Source: CAIWHR01 sp963816925
GTDB lineage: Bacteria > Pseudomonadota > Gammaproteobacteria > Burkholderiales > Casimicrobiaceae
Direction of reading: 5' to 3'
DNA length: 64,000 bases
Assembly: GCA_963816925.1 (NCBI GenBank)
Contig: CAWFMY010000010.1
Coordinates: forward strand, 124,001 to 188,000
Shown: positions 18,529 through 26,755 of the stretch, piece after piece
Numbering within the stretch: position 1 is the stretch's first letter
Layout: each line of letters begins with the position of its first letter
The notes under the pieces: generated by a model
Databases searched by the model: none
What the model was told of the DNA's origin: nothing
The model's input: the letters and a program-made list of their open reading frames with translations, nothing else
Program-made: the position numbers and the translations under genes

Positions 18529-18587
18529 CTGGCCTCCGCGAGTGGATGGGCGTGACACTCGAATCGGGCAGAACGAGGATTCGCGCG

Positions 18588-18887
18588 TCATCCGCGGCCG
18601 CCGCACTCGCAGCCGGACGCAACCGGCGTGGCGGCCGCTGCAGGTTCGGCGTTCGCGGAGAACCAGCCAGCGATCTTCTCGCGGCTCGGCACGCCGCCCG
18701 AGTGTACGACCTTGCCGTCGACGACGACGCCGGGCGTGGCCAGAATCCCGTAGCTCATGATGTCCTGGATCGCTTCGACCTTATCCAGCGTGATGGCCAC
18801 CCCAAGTTCCTTTGCCACCTCCTGGACACGCTGAGTTGTCGCACGGCAGTTCGCGCAACCCGTTCCCAGTACTTTGATCACTTTCAT
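18588..18887 (-). CDS. Thioredoxin-like redox-active disulfide protein
   Basis: 99 aa. It starts MKVIKVLGTGCANC with a CxxC active site (C11, C14), followed by ILATPGVVVDGKVV with the cis-Pro of the thioredoxin fold. This is the small TM0996/MTH895 redox-active disulfide protein family. The tail adds a SGCECGG motif with two extra cysteines. Genes of this family frequently sit with UPF0718/ArsP permeases, as here (arsP lies 17 bp upstream). It may keep a cysteine of the permease or a bound metal(loid) reduced, which is inference. Confidence 0.82.
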   Translation of the reverse strand: MKVIKVLGTGCANCRATTQRVQEVAKELGVAITLDKVEAIQDIMSYGILATPGVVVDGKVVHSGGVPSREKIAGWFSANAEPAAAATPVASGCECGGRG

Positions 18888-18904
18888 GTTGTCGTCCCGT
18901 TGAC

Positions 18905-19939
18905 CTACAACACTGCGTTGAACACGTAGCCCACCAGCAGGATGCCGCTCGCGACCACGGCGGCAAACGTGGCGATGAGTCGCATCTTGAGCACCTTGCG
19001 CAGAATGACCATCTCGGGCAGCGACAGCGCGATGACGCTCATCATGAACGCCAGCACGGTGCCCAGCGCGGCGCCTTTGGCCAGCAACGCCTCGACGATG
19101 GGAATGATGCCCGCGGCGTTGGAGTACATCGGCACGCCGATCAGTACGGCGACCGGTACCGACCACCAAACGTCCTTGCCCATCAGACCGGCCATGAAGT
19201 CCTCGGGAACGTAGCCGTGAATGGCGGCGCCAATGGCAATGCCCGCCATGACGTACGGCCAGACCCTGCCCACGATTTCGCGCACCGATGCAAACCCGGC
19301 CTGTACGCGCTCAGCCAGCGTTACGTTGTCGGCGCTAACCGCTGCGTTCATGCGTGGCATGTTCCTCACCCAATCCTCGAGATACGCCTCCATGCGCAGC
19401 CGGCCGATCACCCAGCCGGAAACGATGGCAACCGCAAGGCCAAGGCCGAGGTAGAGACCGGCGATCTTCCAGCCGAAGAGCCCGAGCAGCAGCGCGAGCG
19501 CGACCTCGTTGACCATCGGCGCCGAGATCAGGAACGAGAACGTGATGCCGAGCGGCACGCCCGCCTGCACGAACCCGATGAACAGTGGCACTGCGGAGCA
19601 GGAACAGAAGGGCGTCACGACGCCGAGCGAGGCCGCCAGGACATTGCCCACGCCCTCGGCGCGGCCGGCGAGGAGGGCCCGCGTGCGTTCGGGCGTGAAG
19701 TAGGAATTGATCATCCCCATGACGAACACGACGCCGGTGAGCAGCAGCAGCACCTTCGGGGTGTCGTAGAAGAAGAACTGGAGTGCGCCGCCGAGGTGGC
19801 TGTCCCGATCCACCGGCAGCAGCGCCGTCAGCATCTCGGACAAAGGCGTCAACGCCTGAAAAGCAACAAACCACACCGCGGCCGCGGCCAGCAGGAACAG
19901 CCGGGGCCGGTGGTTGGGGAGCGCCAGGACAGCGTTCAT
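18905..19939 (-). CDS. arsP: ArsP-type permease (UPF0718), organoarsenical/metal efflux
   Basis: 344 aa with about eight to ten membrane helices. It carries the signature TPFCSCSAVPLFIGF near residue 115, with the conserved CxC pair. The second half repeats the fold (GVPMYSNAAGIIPIVEALL). ArsP proteins export trivalent methylarsenicals and related compounds, and close relatives move Cu/Zn. The ATGA overlap with the upstream arsR (19936-19939) shows one operon. The gene symbol rests on family and arsenic context. A different metal substrate remains possible. Confidence 0.8.
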   Translation of the reverse strand: MNAVLALPNHRPRLFLLAAAAVWFVAFQALTPLSEMLTALLPVDRDSHLGGALQFFFYDTPKVLLLLTGVVFVMGMINSYFTPERTRALLAGRAEGVGNVLAASLGVVTPFCSCSAVPLFIGFVQAGVPLGITFSFLISAPMVNEVALALLLGLFGWKIAGLYLGLGLAVAIVSGWVIGRLRMEAYLEDWVRNMPRMNAAVSADNVTLAERVQAGFASVREIVGRVWPYVMAGIAIGAAIHGYVPEDFMAGLMGKDVWWSVPVAVLIGVPMYSNAAGIIPIVEALLAKGAALGTVLAFMMSVIALSLPEMVILRKVLKMRLIATFAAVVASGILLVGYVFNAVL

Positions 19940-20280
19940 GCGACGCGTCCGATGGCGCGCCGCGGTCGGCCCGCGAACGCTGCAAGGCGCTTTCTCACGT
20001 CGCGCAGCTGATCAGGCGGCACGCCACCGCCGACCAGCGCGTCGAGCATTGACCGAGCCCATTTGGGCAGTGTCGCCAATCGATAGTGCATCCACGTCCC
20101 CTCGCGCCGGGACTTGATCCAACCCCCGTCACGCAGCAGGGCGAGGTGGCGAGAAACGCTCGGCTGAAGCTCTTCGACCGCTGCGACGAACTCGCAGACG
20201 CAAACTTCACCTTCGGCCGCCAACAACGCCAATATGCAGCGCCGGGTGGAATCACCGATCAGATCGACGTTGGGGTTCAT
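19936..20280 (-). CDS. arsR: ArsR/SmtB repressor (CxC type)
   Basis: 114 aa winged-helix repressor. The recognition helix is around LQPSVSRHLALLRDGG, and the As(III)-binding motif EVCVCEF has C27 and C29, as in the R773/E. coli ArsR class. It is first in the operon with arsP. A dyad lies 8-27 bp upstream of the start and is the likely operator. On binding arsenite the repressor should release the DNA. Confidence 0.88.
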   Translation of the reverse strand: MNPNVDLIGDSTRRCILALLAAEGEVCVCEFVAAVEELQPSVSRHLALLRDGGWIKSRREGTWMHYRLATLPKWARSMLDALVGGGVPPDQLRDVRKRLAAFAGRPRRAIGRVA

Positions 20281-20287
20281 GTTTGCA

Positions 20288-20307
20288 ATATAGCGCGTAC
20301 GTTATAT
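20288..20307. promoter_or_regulatory. Putative ArsR operator upstream of arsR-arsP
   Basis: ATATA GCGCGTACGT TATAT is an imperfect 20-bp dyad immediately upstream of arsR. ArsR-family sites typically combine AT-rich half-sites in such dyads. No other copy was found in front of the second arsR, which has a different dyad. Confidence 0.5.
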
Positions 20308-20424
20308 AGACGGTTCTGCATGCGGTTGATCTGCGTCAATGCCGCGGTTAATTTGGCGCCAATGCCGGGGCACAATGCGGTGTTGAGAAGAATGCACGAC
20401 ACGGTTTATTCAGGAGAATCCCGA

Positions 20425-21060
20425 ATGTTGGTATCGGACGTTGTAGAGCGGGTGCTTCGCAGCATTGCTGCAGGTCCGGATGAACCTGTTGACGCCGCTG
20501 TTCGGGCGGATGCGCTGCGCCTGCTGCTTACTCGTTTCTCGATCAGTCCGAAACATCTCGGCGAACCCGGGCCATCCGACGATGAATTGGCGGTGGTCAC
20601 CCTCGCCGCACTGCGAGGTCCGGATCACAACAAGCTCATTCCATTCCGGTTTGTCATCGCCCGCGGGGAAGGCTTGGAACGCCTCGCAGAGTTATTCGTC
20701 GACTACGGCCGGCGCCGCGGGAAGACCGGTGAGGTGCTTGAAGCAGAGCGCGTTCGGGCAATGCAGGCGCCCGTTGTGGTCGCGGTAATCGCTCGCATCG
20801 AGCTTGGGAACAGCGAGGTCCCACCTTATGAACAGTGGTCGTGCGTAGGGGGTGCGATCAGCAACGCCCTGACCGCGTTGCATTTCATGGGCTACGCCGG
20901 AAAGATGTTGTCCGGCGTAAGGGCGGCGGACCCGGTAATAGAAGGCGCCTACTGCAAAGACGGCGAAAAGCTGCTCGGCTGGATCTCTATGGGCACGCCC
21001 AAGGGCCCCGCGAAAGCGCGTGGCGAAATCGACCCGAGCAGAATCCTAACCACCTTCTAG
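20425..21060 (+). CDS. Nitroreductase-family protein (YdjA-like)
   Basis: 211 aa. Its layout matches the small YdjA nitroreductases: an N-terminal LLLTRFSI block in place of the usual RRS, then LAALRGPDHNKLIPFRFVI (FMN-site region), VVVAVIARIE, and AISNALTALHFMGYAGKML, ending ISMGTPKG. The usual first FMN-binding Arg-Arg-Ser is altered to TRFS, so cofactor binding may differ. ATG 20425 was chosen for the AGGAGA site at 20411-20416; upstream in-frame starts overlap arsR. It is divergent from the arsR-arsP operon. A role in arsenic or nitroaromatic chemistry is speculation. Confidence 0.72.
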   Translation: MLVSDVVERVLRSIAAGPDEPVDAAVRADALRLLLTRFSISPKHLGEPGPSDDELAVVTLAALRGPDHNKLIPFRFVIARGEGLERLAELFVDYGRRRGKTGEVLEAERVRAMQAPVVVAVIARIELGNSEVPPYEQWSCVGGAISNALTALHFMGYAGKMLSGVRAADPVIEGAYCKDGEKLLGWISMGTPKGPAKARGEIDPSRILTTF

Positions 21061-21336
21061 CGAAGAGGGTCGCGTGGTAGCGTCAGGGTCATTGCGTGCT
21101 GCCGAATCCGCGATCCGCGCGGCAACAGCGCGGGTGCAAATAGGGGGCATCTGGCGCGCGCGTCGTCGAGACGGCGGCCCTGTCGCGCAAGAACCTCAAT
21201 GCGCGCTGAAGTAGCGAAAGTTTCGGCGAGGGAACTTCGTTCTGCCCGAGGACTGTGCTCGTTCTTTCTTCAAGACGATCCATGACGCCTCCGTTAGGCA
21301 ATGACGGTTCCGGCAAGCATGCCGCTACGCGAGAAA

Positions 21337-22188
21337 TTAGCTTGCGCAGCACCCGGGCGCGCAGCAGGCTTCCGGCTTCGTGGCGCGAATGAACGCGCTG
21401 ACGAATTTGCCGTCGACTTCATCCGCGACCGCATCGACATCCAGACCTTCTGAAGCGAGGAAGGTTCGCGCGTCTTCGGCGCCATAGACGCGGGTGACTT
21501 CCACGTCGACGCCGGTGAATCCTGCGCCGGTGAGCTTGCTCCGATAGTCGGCTTCGGACAGTGCGCCGGCGATGCAGCCGACCCAGAGTTCCATGCTATT
21601 GCGGATTGCCGGCGGCACGTCGCCGCGCACGACCACGTCGGAGACGGCAAACCGCCCACCCGGCTTCAGAACCCGATACGCCTCCTGCAGCACGCGGTCC
21701 TTGTCACCGGAGAGATTGATCACGCAGTTCGAGATGATCACGTCCACCGTGTTGGCGGGCAGCGGGATATTCTCGATTTCTCCCCGGAGGAATTCGACGT
21801 TGGCGAGGCCGCTCTTGCGCTTGTTCTCGTCGGCCAGCGCCAGCATCTCATCGGTCATGTCGAGCCCATAGGCTTTGCCCGAGGGCCCGACACGGCGAGC
21901 GGACAGGATCACGTCGATGCCACCACCCGAGCCGAGATCAAGAACGATCTCGCCCGGCTTCAGCTCGGCCAGCGCGGTGGGGTTGCCACAGCCCAGTGAC
22001 GCCAGGAGTGCGGCGTCCGGCACTTCGCCGGCCTGACCCGCGTCGTATAGATTCGAAGTGATTGGGTCGCAGCATTGCGCCAACGTCGGTGCACTGCCGC
22101 AGCAACTGCTGCGACCGGTTTGAACCTGCGCTGCAGCCTGGCCGTACTTTCCGCGGACGATTTCCTTCAGATCATTGGTGGCAGTCAT
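21337..22188 (-). CDS. arsM: Arsenite S-adenosylmethionine methyltransferase
   Basis: 283 aa. The SAM-binding motif is VLDLGSGGGIDVILSARRVG (about residue 83), with VIISNCVINLS carrying a key conserved Cys and LWVGCIAGAL carrying the second. An N-terminal SSCCGSAP and a C-terminal CCAPGCCAS provide extra thiols. ArsM methylates As(III) to mono-, di- and trimethyl forms in the cytoplasm. The start at 22188 follows an AGAGG site. It is the last gene of the arsR-arsI-arsC-acr3-arsM operon. Confidence 0.93.
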   Translation of the reverse strand: MTATNDLKEIVRGKYGQAAAQVQTGRSSCCGSAPTLAQCCDPITSNLYDAGQAGEVPDAALLASLGCGNPTALAELKPGEIVLDLGSGGGIDVILSARRVGPSGKAYGLDMTDEMLALADENKRKSGLANVEFLRGEIENIPLPANTVDVIISNCVINLSGDKDRVLQEAYRVLKPGGRFAVSDVVVRGDVPPAIRNSMELWVGCIAGALSEADYRSKLTGAGFTGVDVEVTRVYGAEDARTFLASEGLDVDAVADEVDGKFVSAFIRATKPEACCAPGCCAS

Positions 22189-22255
22189 GGATGACCTCTT
22201 CGAATTGACGATGGCGGCGGCGGACAGGCGTGCGGCGTGGCGCAACCGAGTGAGT

Positions 22256-23339
22256 CTAGGGGCAAACGTCAGGCGCCTTGAAGCCGACCGGCTCAGGCGT
22301 CACGAAATACTTGCGCTGGAACTGCAGCGCGACATTAACCAGCAAGATCAGTACTGGCACCTCGACCAAGCGGGCCGATGACCGCGGCGAATGCCTCGCC
22401 GGAGTCGATGCCGAAGACCGCGATGGCCACGGCGATGGCCAACTCGAAGTTGTTGCTGGCGGCAGTGAAGGAGAGCGTGGTCGTCTTCGAGTAGTCGGCA
22501 CCGATCCGGTGTCCCAGCCAGAACGACACGAGGAACATCAGCACAAAGTAGACGACCAGCGGGATCGCGATGCGGACCACGTCGAGCGGAATCCGGACGA
22601 TGTAGTCGCCCTTGAGCGAGAACATGACGAAGATGGTGAAGAGCAGGGCGATCAGCGTGATCGGGCTGATCTTCGGCACGAAGCGCTCGTGGTACCAGAC
22701 CTTTCCTTTGGCGCGCACCAGCAAGAAGCGAGTGATCGCGCCGGCGAGGAAGGGAATGCCGAGGTAGATGAACACGCTCTTGGCGATGTCGGCAATCGTG
22801 ATGTCGACCTTGAATGACTGCAGACCGAGCCATCCCGGCAAGACCGTGATGAACACCCAGGCGTAGACCGAGAAGAACAGCACCTGGAAGATCGAGTTGA
22901 AGGCGACCAGCCCGGCGCAGTACTCGGTATCGCCCTTGGCCAGCTCGTTCCAGACGATGACCATCGCGATGCAGCGTGCGAGGCCGATCAGGATCAGGCC
23001 CACCATGTAGTGGGGATAGTCGCGCAGAAATACGACGGCCAGCACGAACATCAGGATCGGCCCGATGACCCAGTTCTGCACCAGTGACAGAGTCAGAACC
23101 CGGCGGTTGCGGAACACGTCACCCAGGTCCTCGTAGCGGACCTTGGCCAGCGGCGGGTACATCATCAGGATCAGGCCGACGGCAATCGGGATGTTGGTCG
23201 TGCCGCTCTGAAACTGGCCCCAGAATCCGGCGACGCCCGGGAACAGGTAACCCGCCAGGACGCCGGCGGCCATGGCCAGAAAGATCCACAGTGTCAGGTA
23301 ACGGTCGAGAAAGCCGAGCCTGCGGGTGAGCGCTGCCAT
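22256..23339 (-). CDS. acr3: Arsenite efflux permease Acr3, frameshift near the 3' end
   Basis: Ten-helix Acr3/BASS exporter. It includes the conserved ILIGLARCIAMVIVWNELA segment with the Cys needed for arsenite transport, the FNSIFQVLFF helix and a TAASNNFELAIAVAIA block. Near 22373 one extra T (CCGCTTGGTC, expected CCGCTGGTC) shifts the frame. In the corrected frame the protein ends with the canonical VEVPVLILLVNVALQ helix and stops at 22256. Uncorrected, the product would end after GRGASTDLAG at 22335 and lack the last helix. Located between arsC and arsM. Confidence 0.9.
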
Positions 23340-23403
23340 GTTGTCTGCCTGTTCGCCTACGCCATCGATGCGATGAAAATCCTCGTGCCGAGTGCCTTGG
23401 TCA

Positions 23404-23928
23404 TCAAGATGATTCGGCGTTCGCCGGCGACTTGCCAAGCTCGTCCAGCTTGCGCTGCAGGCTCAGTCGATCAAGCTTCGCAAGCGGCAGGCTCGCGAAG
23501 ATCCGGATGCGATTCAGCAAGGTACGGCTCGCCTCGGCAAATGCCTTGCGCTTGTCCTCGTCGCTGCCCTCGACTGCTGCGGGGTCGGGGATGCCCCAGT
23601 GCGCGGTCATGGGCTGACCCGGCCAGACCGGGCAAACCTCACCGGCGGCGTTGTCGCAGACCGTGAACACAAAATCGAGTTTGGGCGCATCGGGCTTCGC
23701 AAATTCGTCCCAATTCTTGCTGCGCAGGCCATCGGTCGGCATCCGATTGCGCGCCAGCAACTCCAACGCGAACGGATTCACCCGGCCCGCCGGATGCGAG
23801 CCGGCACTGAAGGCGCGGAAGCGACCGGCTCCGACCTGGCGCAGGATGGACTCGGCCATGATGCTGCGGGCCGAGTTGCCGGTGCAAAGAAAGAGGACGT
23901 TGAAGGTGGTGACGCTGGTGTCGGACAT
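23404..23928 (-). CDS. arsC: Arsenate reductase, low-MW phosphatase/thioredoxin type
   Basis: 174 aa. The P-loop is CTGNSARS with the nucleophile C15. C91 in TVCDNAAG and C99 in EVCPVWPG form the redox relay known from the S. aureus type ArsC (Cys triad). It reduces As(V) to As(III), feeding Acr3 and ArsM. It lies between arsI and acr3 in the second arsenic operon. Confidence 0.93.
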   Translation of the reverse strand: MSDTSVTTFNVLFLCTGNSARSIMAESILRQVGAGRFRAFSAGSHPAGRVNPFALELLARNRMPTDGLRSKNWDEFAKPDAPKLDFVFTVCDNAAGEVCPVWPGQPMTAHWGIPDPAAVEGSDEDKRKAFAEASRTLLNRIRIFASLPLAKLDRLSLQRKLDELGKSPANAESS

Positions 23929-23965
23929 GACGTGGTTTCGGATTCAGAGCGCGTGATCGGGATGA

Positions 23966-24547
23966 TCAGCCGCAGCAGCGAGGCGTCGCTTTGGTGACGG
24001 AGTTGGCTTGCGCCGGCGTACAGCAGGCTGTCGCCGCCGAGGTGGCAGTCGAGGCATGGGCGGCGGACGCAGCCGCCGAGGCCGGCGTGCAACACGACGC
24101 TTGCGACGACTCTGCCATCACTTGCGCTGGTGTGCAGCACGTTGATGCGGCACCGACCTCGGCATCGTCGCTGTTGAAATAGCGCACCTCGCCAAGGGTG
24201 TGATAACCCTCCCAAGGGATTCCCTGCGGATCGGTCACCCAGTGCTTGTCCGATTTCGCGTAGCAGCAGCTGGCGCCGGGCTCGTCCCGCAGCGATGCCT
24301 GACCGGCGGCAGCGAACTGCTCGCGGATTTCGGCCAGTTCGTCCGCCGAGTCGGCTTGCAGGCCAAGGTGGTTGACGCCAGCTTCGCCACCGCGGGTCGA
24401 GATCGCGAAATTGACGCACGGGTCCTCGATCATCCACTTGGCGTAATCGTCCTTTTGCACCGTGGGAGGTGCGCCGAACAGGCCGGAATAGAAACGGATG
24501 CTTTGGTCGAGGTTGGCGACCCCGAGGTGAACGTGAAAGCGCTTCAT
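23966..24547 (-). CDS. arsI: ArsI/CadI-type dioxygenase with cysteine-pair tail
   Basis: 193 aa. Residues 1-120 form a vicinal-oxygen-chelate (glyoxalase) domain with ligand candidates H7, H60 and E114. The vicinal pair C94-C95 in GASCCYAKSDKHWV is the signature of ArsI C-As lyases, which demethylate trivalent methyl- or aromatic arsenicals. The tail after about residue 135 is unusual. Ala/Ser/Thr-rich spacers carry three CCTPA units (pairs 137-138, 152-153, 175-176), and a final CC at 191-192 precedes the terminal Gly. It overlaps arsR2 by 4 bp. Cadmium-induced CadI is the alternative family name. Confidence 0.85.
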   Translation of the reverse strand: MKRFHVHLGVANLDQSIRFYSGLFGAPPTVQKDDYAKWMIEDPCVNFAISTRGGEAGVNHLGLQADSADELAEIREQFAAAGQASLRDEPGASCCYAKSDKHWVTDPQGIPWEGYHTLGEVRYFNSDDAEVGAASTCCTPAQVMAESSQASCCTPASAAASAAHASTATSAATACCTPAQANSVTKATPRCCG

Positions 24548-24918
24548 GCGGATTTCCTCTTGCGTCGGGTGGGCAATGGAGCCGCAATGGGTCGAGGCGC
24601 GCCGGCAGGCACGCATGCGGCATCGCAGACTGAGCTGGCGCGGCAGCAGTTCTCGGTGAGATACCCCACCAAGCCGTTCATCGCTGCGAGGTCGGCGCTA
24701 TACCAGATGAAACGGCCGTCCTGACGCGAGGCGATGAGCCCTGCGTGCGAAAGCTCCTTCAGATGGAACGACAGCGTGGGAGCGGCAAGCGAGAGCCGCT
24801 CGGCAATCAGCCCAGCGGAAAGGCCCTCCGGTGCGTGTTCGACCAGGAGCCGAAAGACTGCCAGCCGATGCTCTTGGGACAGCGCCGCCAAGGCGTTCAG
24901 TACACGCTTCGTTTCCAT
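24544..24918 (-). CDS. arsR: ArsR/SmtB repressor (C-terminal Cys-pair type)
   Basis: 124 aa. Winged-helix domain at residues 5-80. The DNA-contact helix is LAAPTLSFHLKELSHAGL, with no Cys in it. The metalloid site is instead at the C-terminus: C91-C92, C98 and C102. That resembles the A. ferrooxidans-type ArsR, in which a vicinal Cys pair plus a third Cys binds As(III). It heads the arsI-arsC-acr3-arsM operon. It is evolutionarily distinct from the CxC-type ArsR at 19936. Confidence 0.9.
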   Translation of the reverse strand: METKRVLNALAALSQEHRLAVFRLLVEHAPEGLSAGLIAERLSLAAPTLSFHLKELSHAGLIASRQDGRFIWYSADLAAMNGLVGYLTENCCRASSVCDAACVPAGAPRPIAAPLPTRRKRKSA

Positions 24919-24924
24919 AATTTT

Positions 24925-24941
24925 AATAGTATCGAAGTATT
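24925..24941. promoter_or_regulatory. Putative operator of the second arsenic operon
   Basis: AATAGTATCGAAGTATT, an imperfect AT-rich dyad (AATA/TATT arms) just 7 bp upstream of the arsR2 start. Position and AT-rich arms suit an ArsR-family site. Confidence 0.45.
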
Positions 24942-25197
24942 GTGTGTGTTGTCAAGGACCCACTTTCCCCGGGGAGGTGACGTTGGCGCGAGTGCTAGGT
25001 ATAAGTCGGAAGAGTCTTTGGGAGCGCATGCGTCGATTAGCAATCGCTGCGAGCGACACGCGAGACAACGTCCGCTTCCGCTCAAACGAACGTCGGCTTG
25101 TGGCAACACCGAACGCACCGGCGAAGGTCGGGAGTGAAGTTACCCACGTTTCGTGGACAGTTCCAGACAGGCACAATGGCCCTAGGAGGTCTGTGTC

Positions 25198-25469
25198 ATG
25201 GAACGCAAGGAACGCAGGCACCATACCCGGGAGTTCAAGCTCGAGGCGGTGAGGTTGGCTGGCGTTGGAGACAAGACCAAGGCCAAGGTGGCGCGGGAGC
25301 TGGGCGTTCGGGTAAACCAGTTGCGCCAGTGGCGCCTCGACTTCGAGGAAGAAGAGCGCAACGGCGTTCCCAAGCAAGAACTGGCGACGGCTGAGCAAGA
25401 TCTCGGGACGCTGCGGCGTGAGAACGCCAGGCTGCGGGAGGAGAACGAGATTTTAAAAAAAGCGGCGGT
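25198..25469 (+). pseudogene. IS3-family transposase orfA, 3'-truncated
   Basis: Opens MERKERRHHTREFKLEAVRL, the helix-turn-helix of IS3-family OrfA, and continues through a leucine-zipper-like part ending ENARLREENEILKKAA. At 25470 it is cut by the terminal inverted repeat of an IS30-type element. The -1 frameshift A-run (tttaaaaaa at 25451-25460) is still visible, but no orfB follows. A preceding AGGAGG lies at 25184-25189. Confidence 0.85.
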
Positions 25470-25816
25470 GGGTTCAACCATTCAGCGCAACACCTTTGTT
25501 CTAATGCTGCATTTTAGAGAAGGTGGCATGTATGGCTCGAATGGGACGCCCCGGTCTTTCCGATTCCCAGAAGTCGGAACTCTGGCAACGCTGGAAGGCT
25601 GGCGAATCGCTTAGCGACATTGGTCGTGCGTTGGGCAAGCACGCCGCTTCGATATTTGGGGTAGTCGTCTCCAAGGGCGGGATTGTTCCCCCCATCCGTC
25701 GACGTGCGCCGTTAGTGTTGCAACTCGAGGAGCGAGAGGAGATTTCTTGGGGCCTTGCTGCTAACCGCTCGATCCGCAAGATAGCGGCTGCGGGCTCAAC
25801 CGGTCGATGCAACACC
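25470..25816 (+). mobile_element. Two nested, truncated IS30-type ends
   Basis: Two IS30-type terminal repeats in the same orientation, at 25470-25494 and 25792-25816, share the pattern GGG(T/C)TCAACC ... GCAACACC. The first is followed by the start of an IS30 transposase (ATG 25532, MARMGRPGLSDSQKSELWQR), broken off at about 25790 exactly where the second repeat begins. After 25816 no transposase continues. This is debris of one insertion into another. About 100 further residues of open frame beyond 25816 have no visible similarity. Confidence 0.75.
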
Positions 25817-26114
25817 GTACCTCCCTACTGGACTTCCCCTGGTTTCGTGAGCAATCCGGACATTTCCGGCGGAGACGCGAGACGGTCGACGGACAGCTCG
25901 TCCGATCAGCGCAACACTAGCATCGCGTAACCCGGCAATGACACGGGAGACGACCGATCCAGTCCTTGTGCCACCATATCAGCGCGAACGGAACGCATTG
26001 CCCGCCCTAGCAGCGCCTTGGCATCGTTTGAACGGCCCCAACCTCGACCGTGGCCGCGCCCATTGTAAGGATCATCACAAGTGCGATTACAATTTCAATG
26101 TGGACCTCGTTACG

Positions 26115-26546
26115 ATGAAATACTTCATTTTCAATCTGGTTGACGGCGATCGGGAACGGGCCGCGTCGTTTCTCATTGCGAAGAGGTGGGTGGTCGGCCG
26201 TGAGGAGCGCCATCGCGATGCCCTCGCTAGCGGCGATCTCGTCCTGGTATTCGTTGCGGTAACAAGCGAATTCGTCGGTCGGGCGAAACTCGAGACCGCG
26301 TTCCTCGATCCGATACCGGTCGATCCTGCGGCCTCCGGCCCGGCGGTGAGTGGGGTGCTATTCTCCGACGCTGACGCGTGGACGAGCGGCGTACCATTGA
26401 CCGTCGCAGTGCAGCTTATTGATCCGATGGGTTCCAACCCCTACGTCCAGGCGAACGCGGCCGGATTCCGTTCGGGCGTGGTGCAGATCACCGCCGAGGA
26501 GTACGACAAAGTGTTGTCGCTGCACGACGAGGCGCGTTCTACGTGA
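26115..26546 (+). CDS. Small EVE/PUA-like domain protein (tentative)
   Basis: 144 aa starting MKYFIFNLVDGDRERAASFL. It is followed by a Leu-Val-rich stretch SGDLVLVFVAVTSEFVGRA, which has the shape of EVE/PUA-like modified-base readers: an N-terminal beta strand, then a 'GD-hydrophobic-F-VG' segment. The lack of the canonical Trp near the start weakens this. It sits alone between IS debris and an ABC binding-protein gene. The upstream 300 bp (25817-26114) shows no convincing gene. Function is unknown. Confidence 0.5.
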   Translation: MKYFIFNLVDGDRERAASFLIAKRWVVGREERHRDALASGDLVLVFVAVTSEFVGRAKLETAFLDPIPVDPAASGPAVSGVLFSDADAWTSGVPLTVAVQLIDPMGSNPYVQANAAGFRSGVVQITAEEYDKVLSLHDEARST

Positions 26547-26755
26547 ATTCATGCGATATGTGGTGGTGACCGCGACGTAGGCGCAGTCGACGGTCAAAGT
26601 CGCGTAACAAGGGCGCGCCGTCACCAGTTTCGGCCAAATCCGGACGGCCAGCGTCACCGTCCAAGCTGCCCGGAAGCAGTAAAACGCTTACGCGGCTGAA
26701 GCCGCGCTGGGAGGCGTAGTATTGCCGGACGACTATTGGTCGGGAAGGTGATTCA

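Noticed and set aside
21089..21352. Small reverse open frame (87 codons) after the nitroreductase gene
   Set aside because: No ribosome site, no motif, and it overlaps the arsM end. The 276-bp gap is treated as intergenic.
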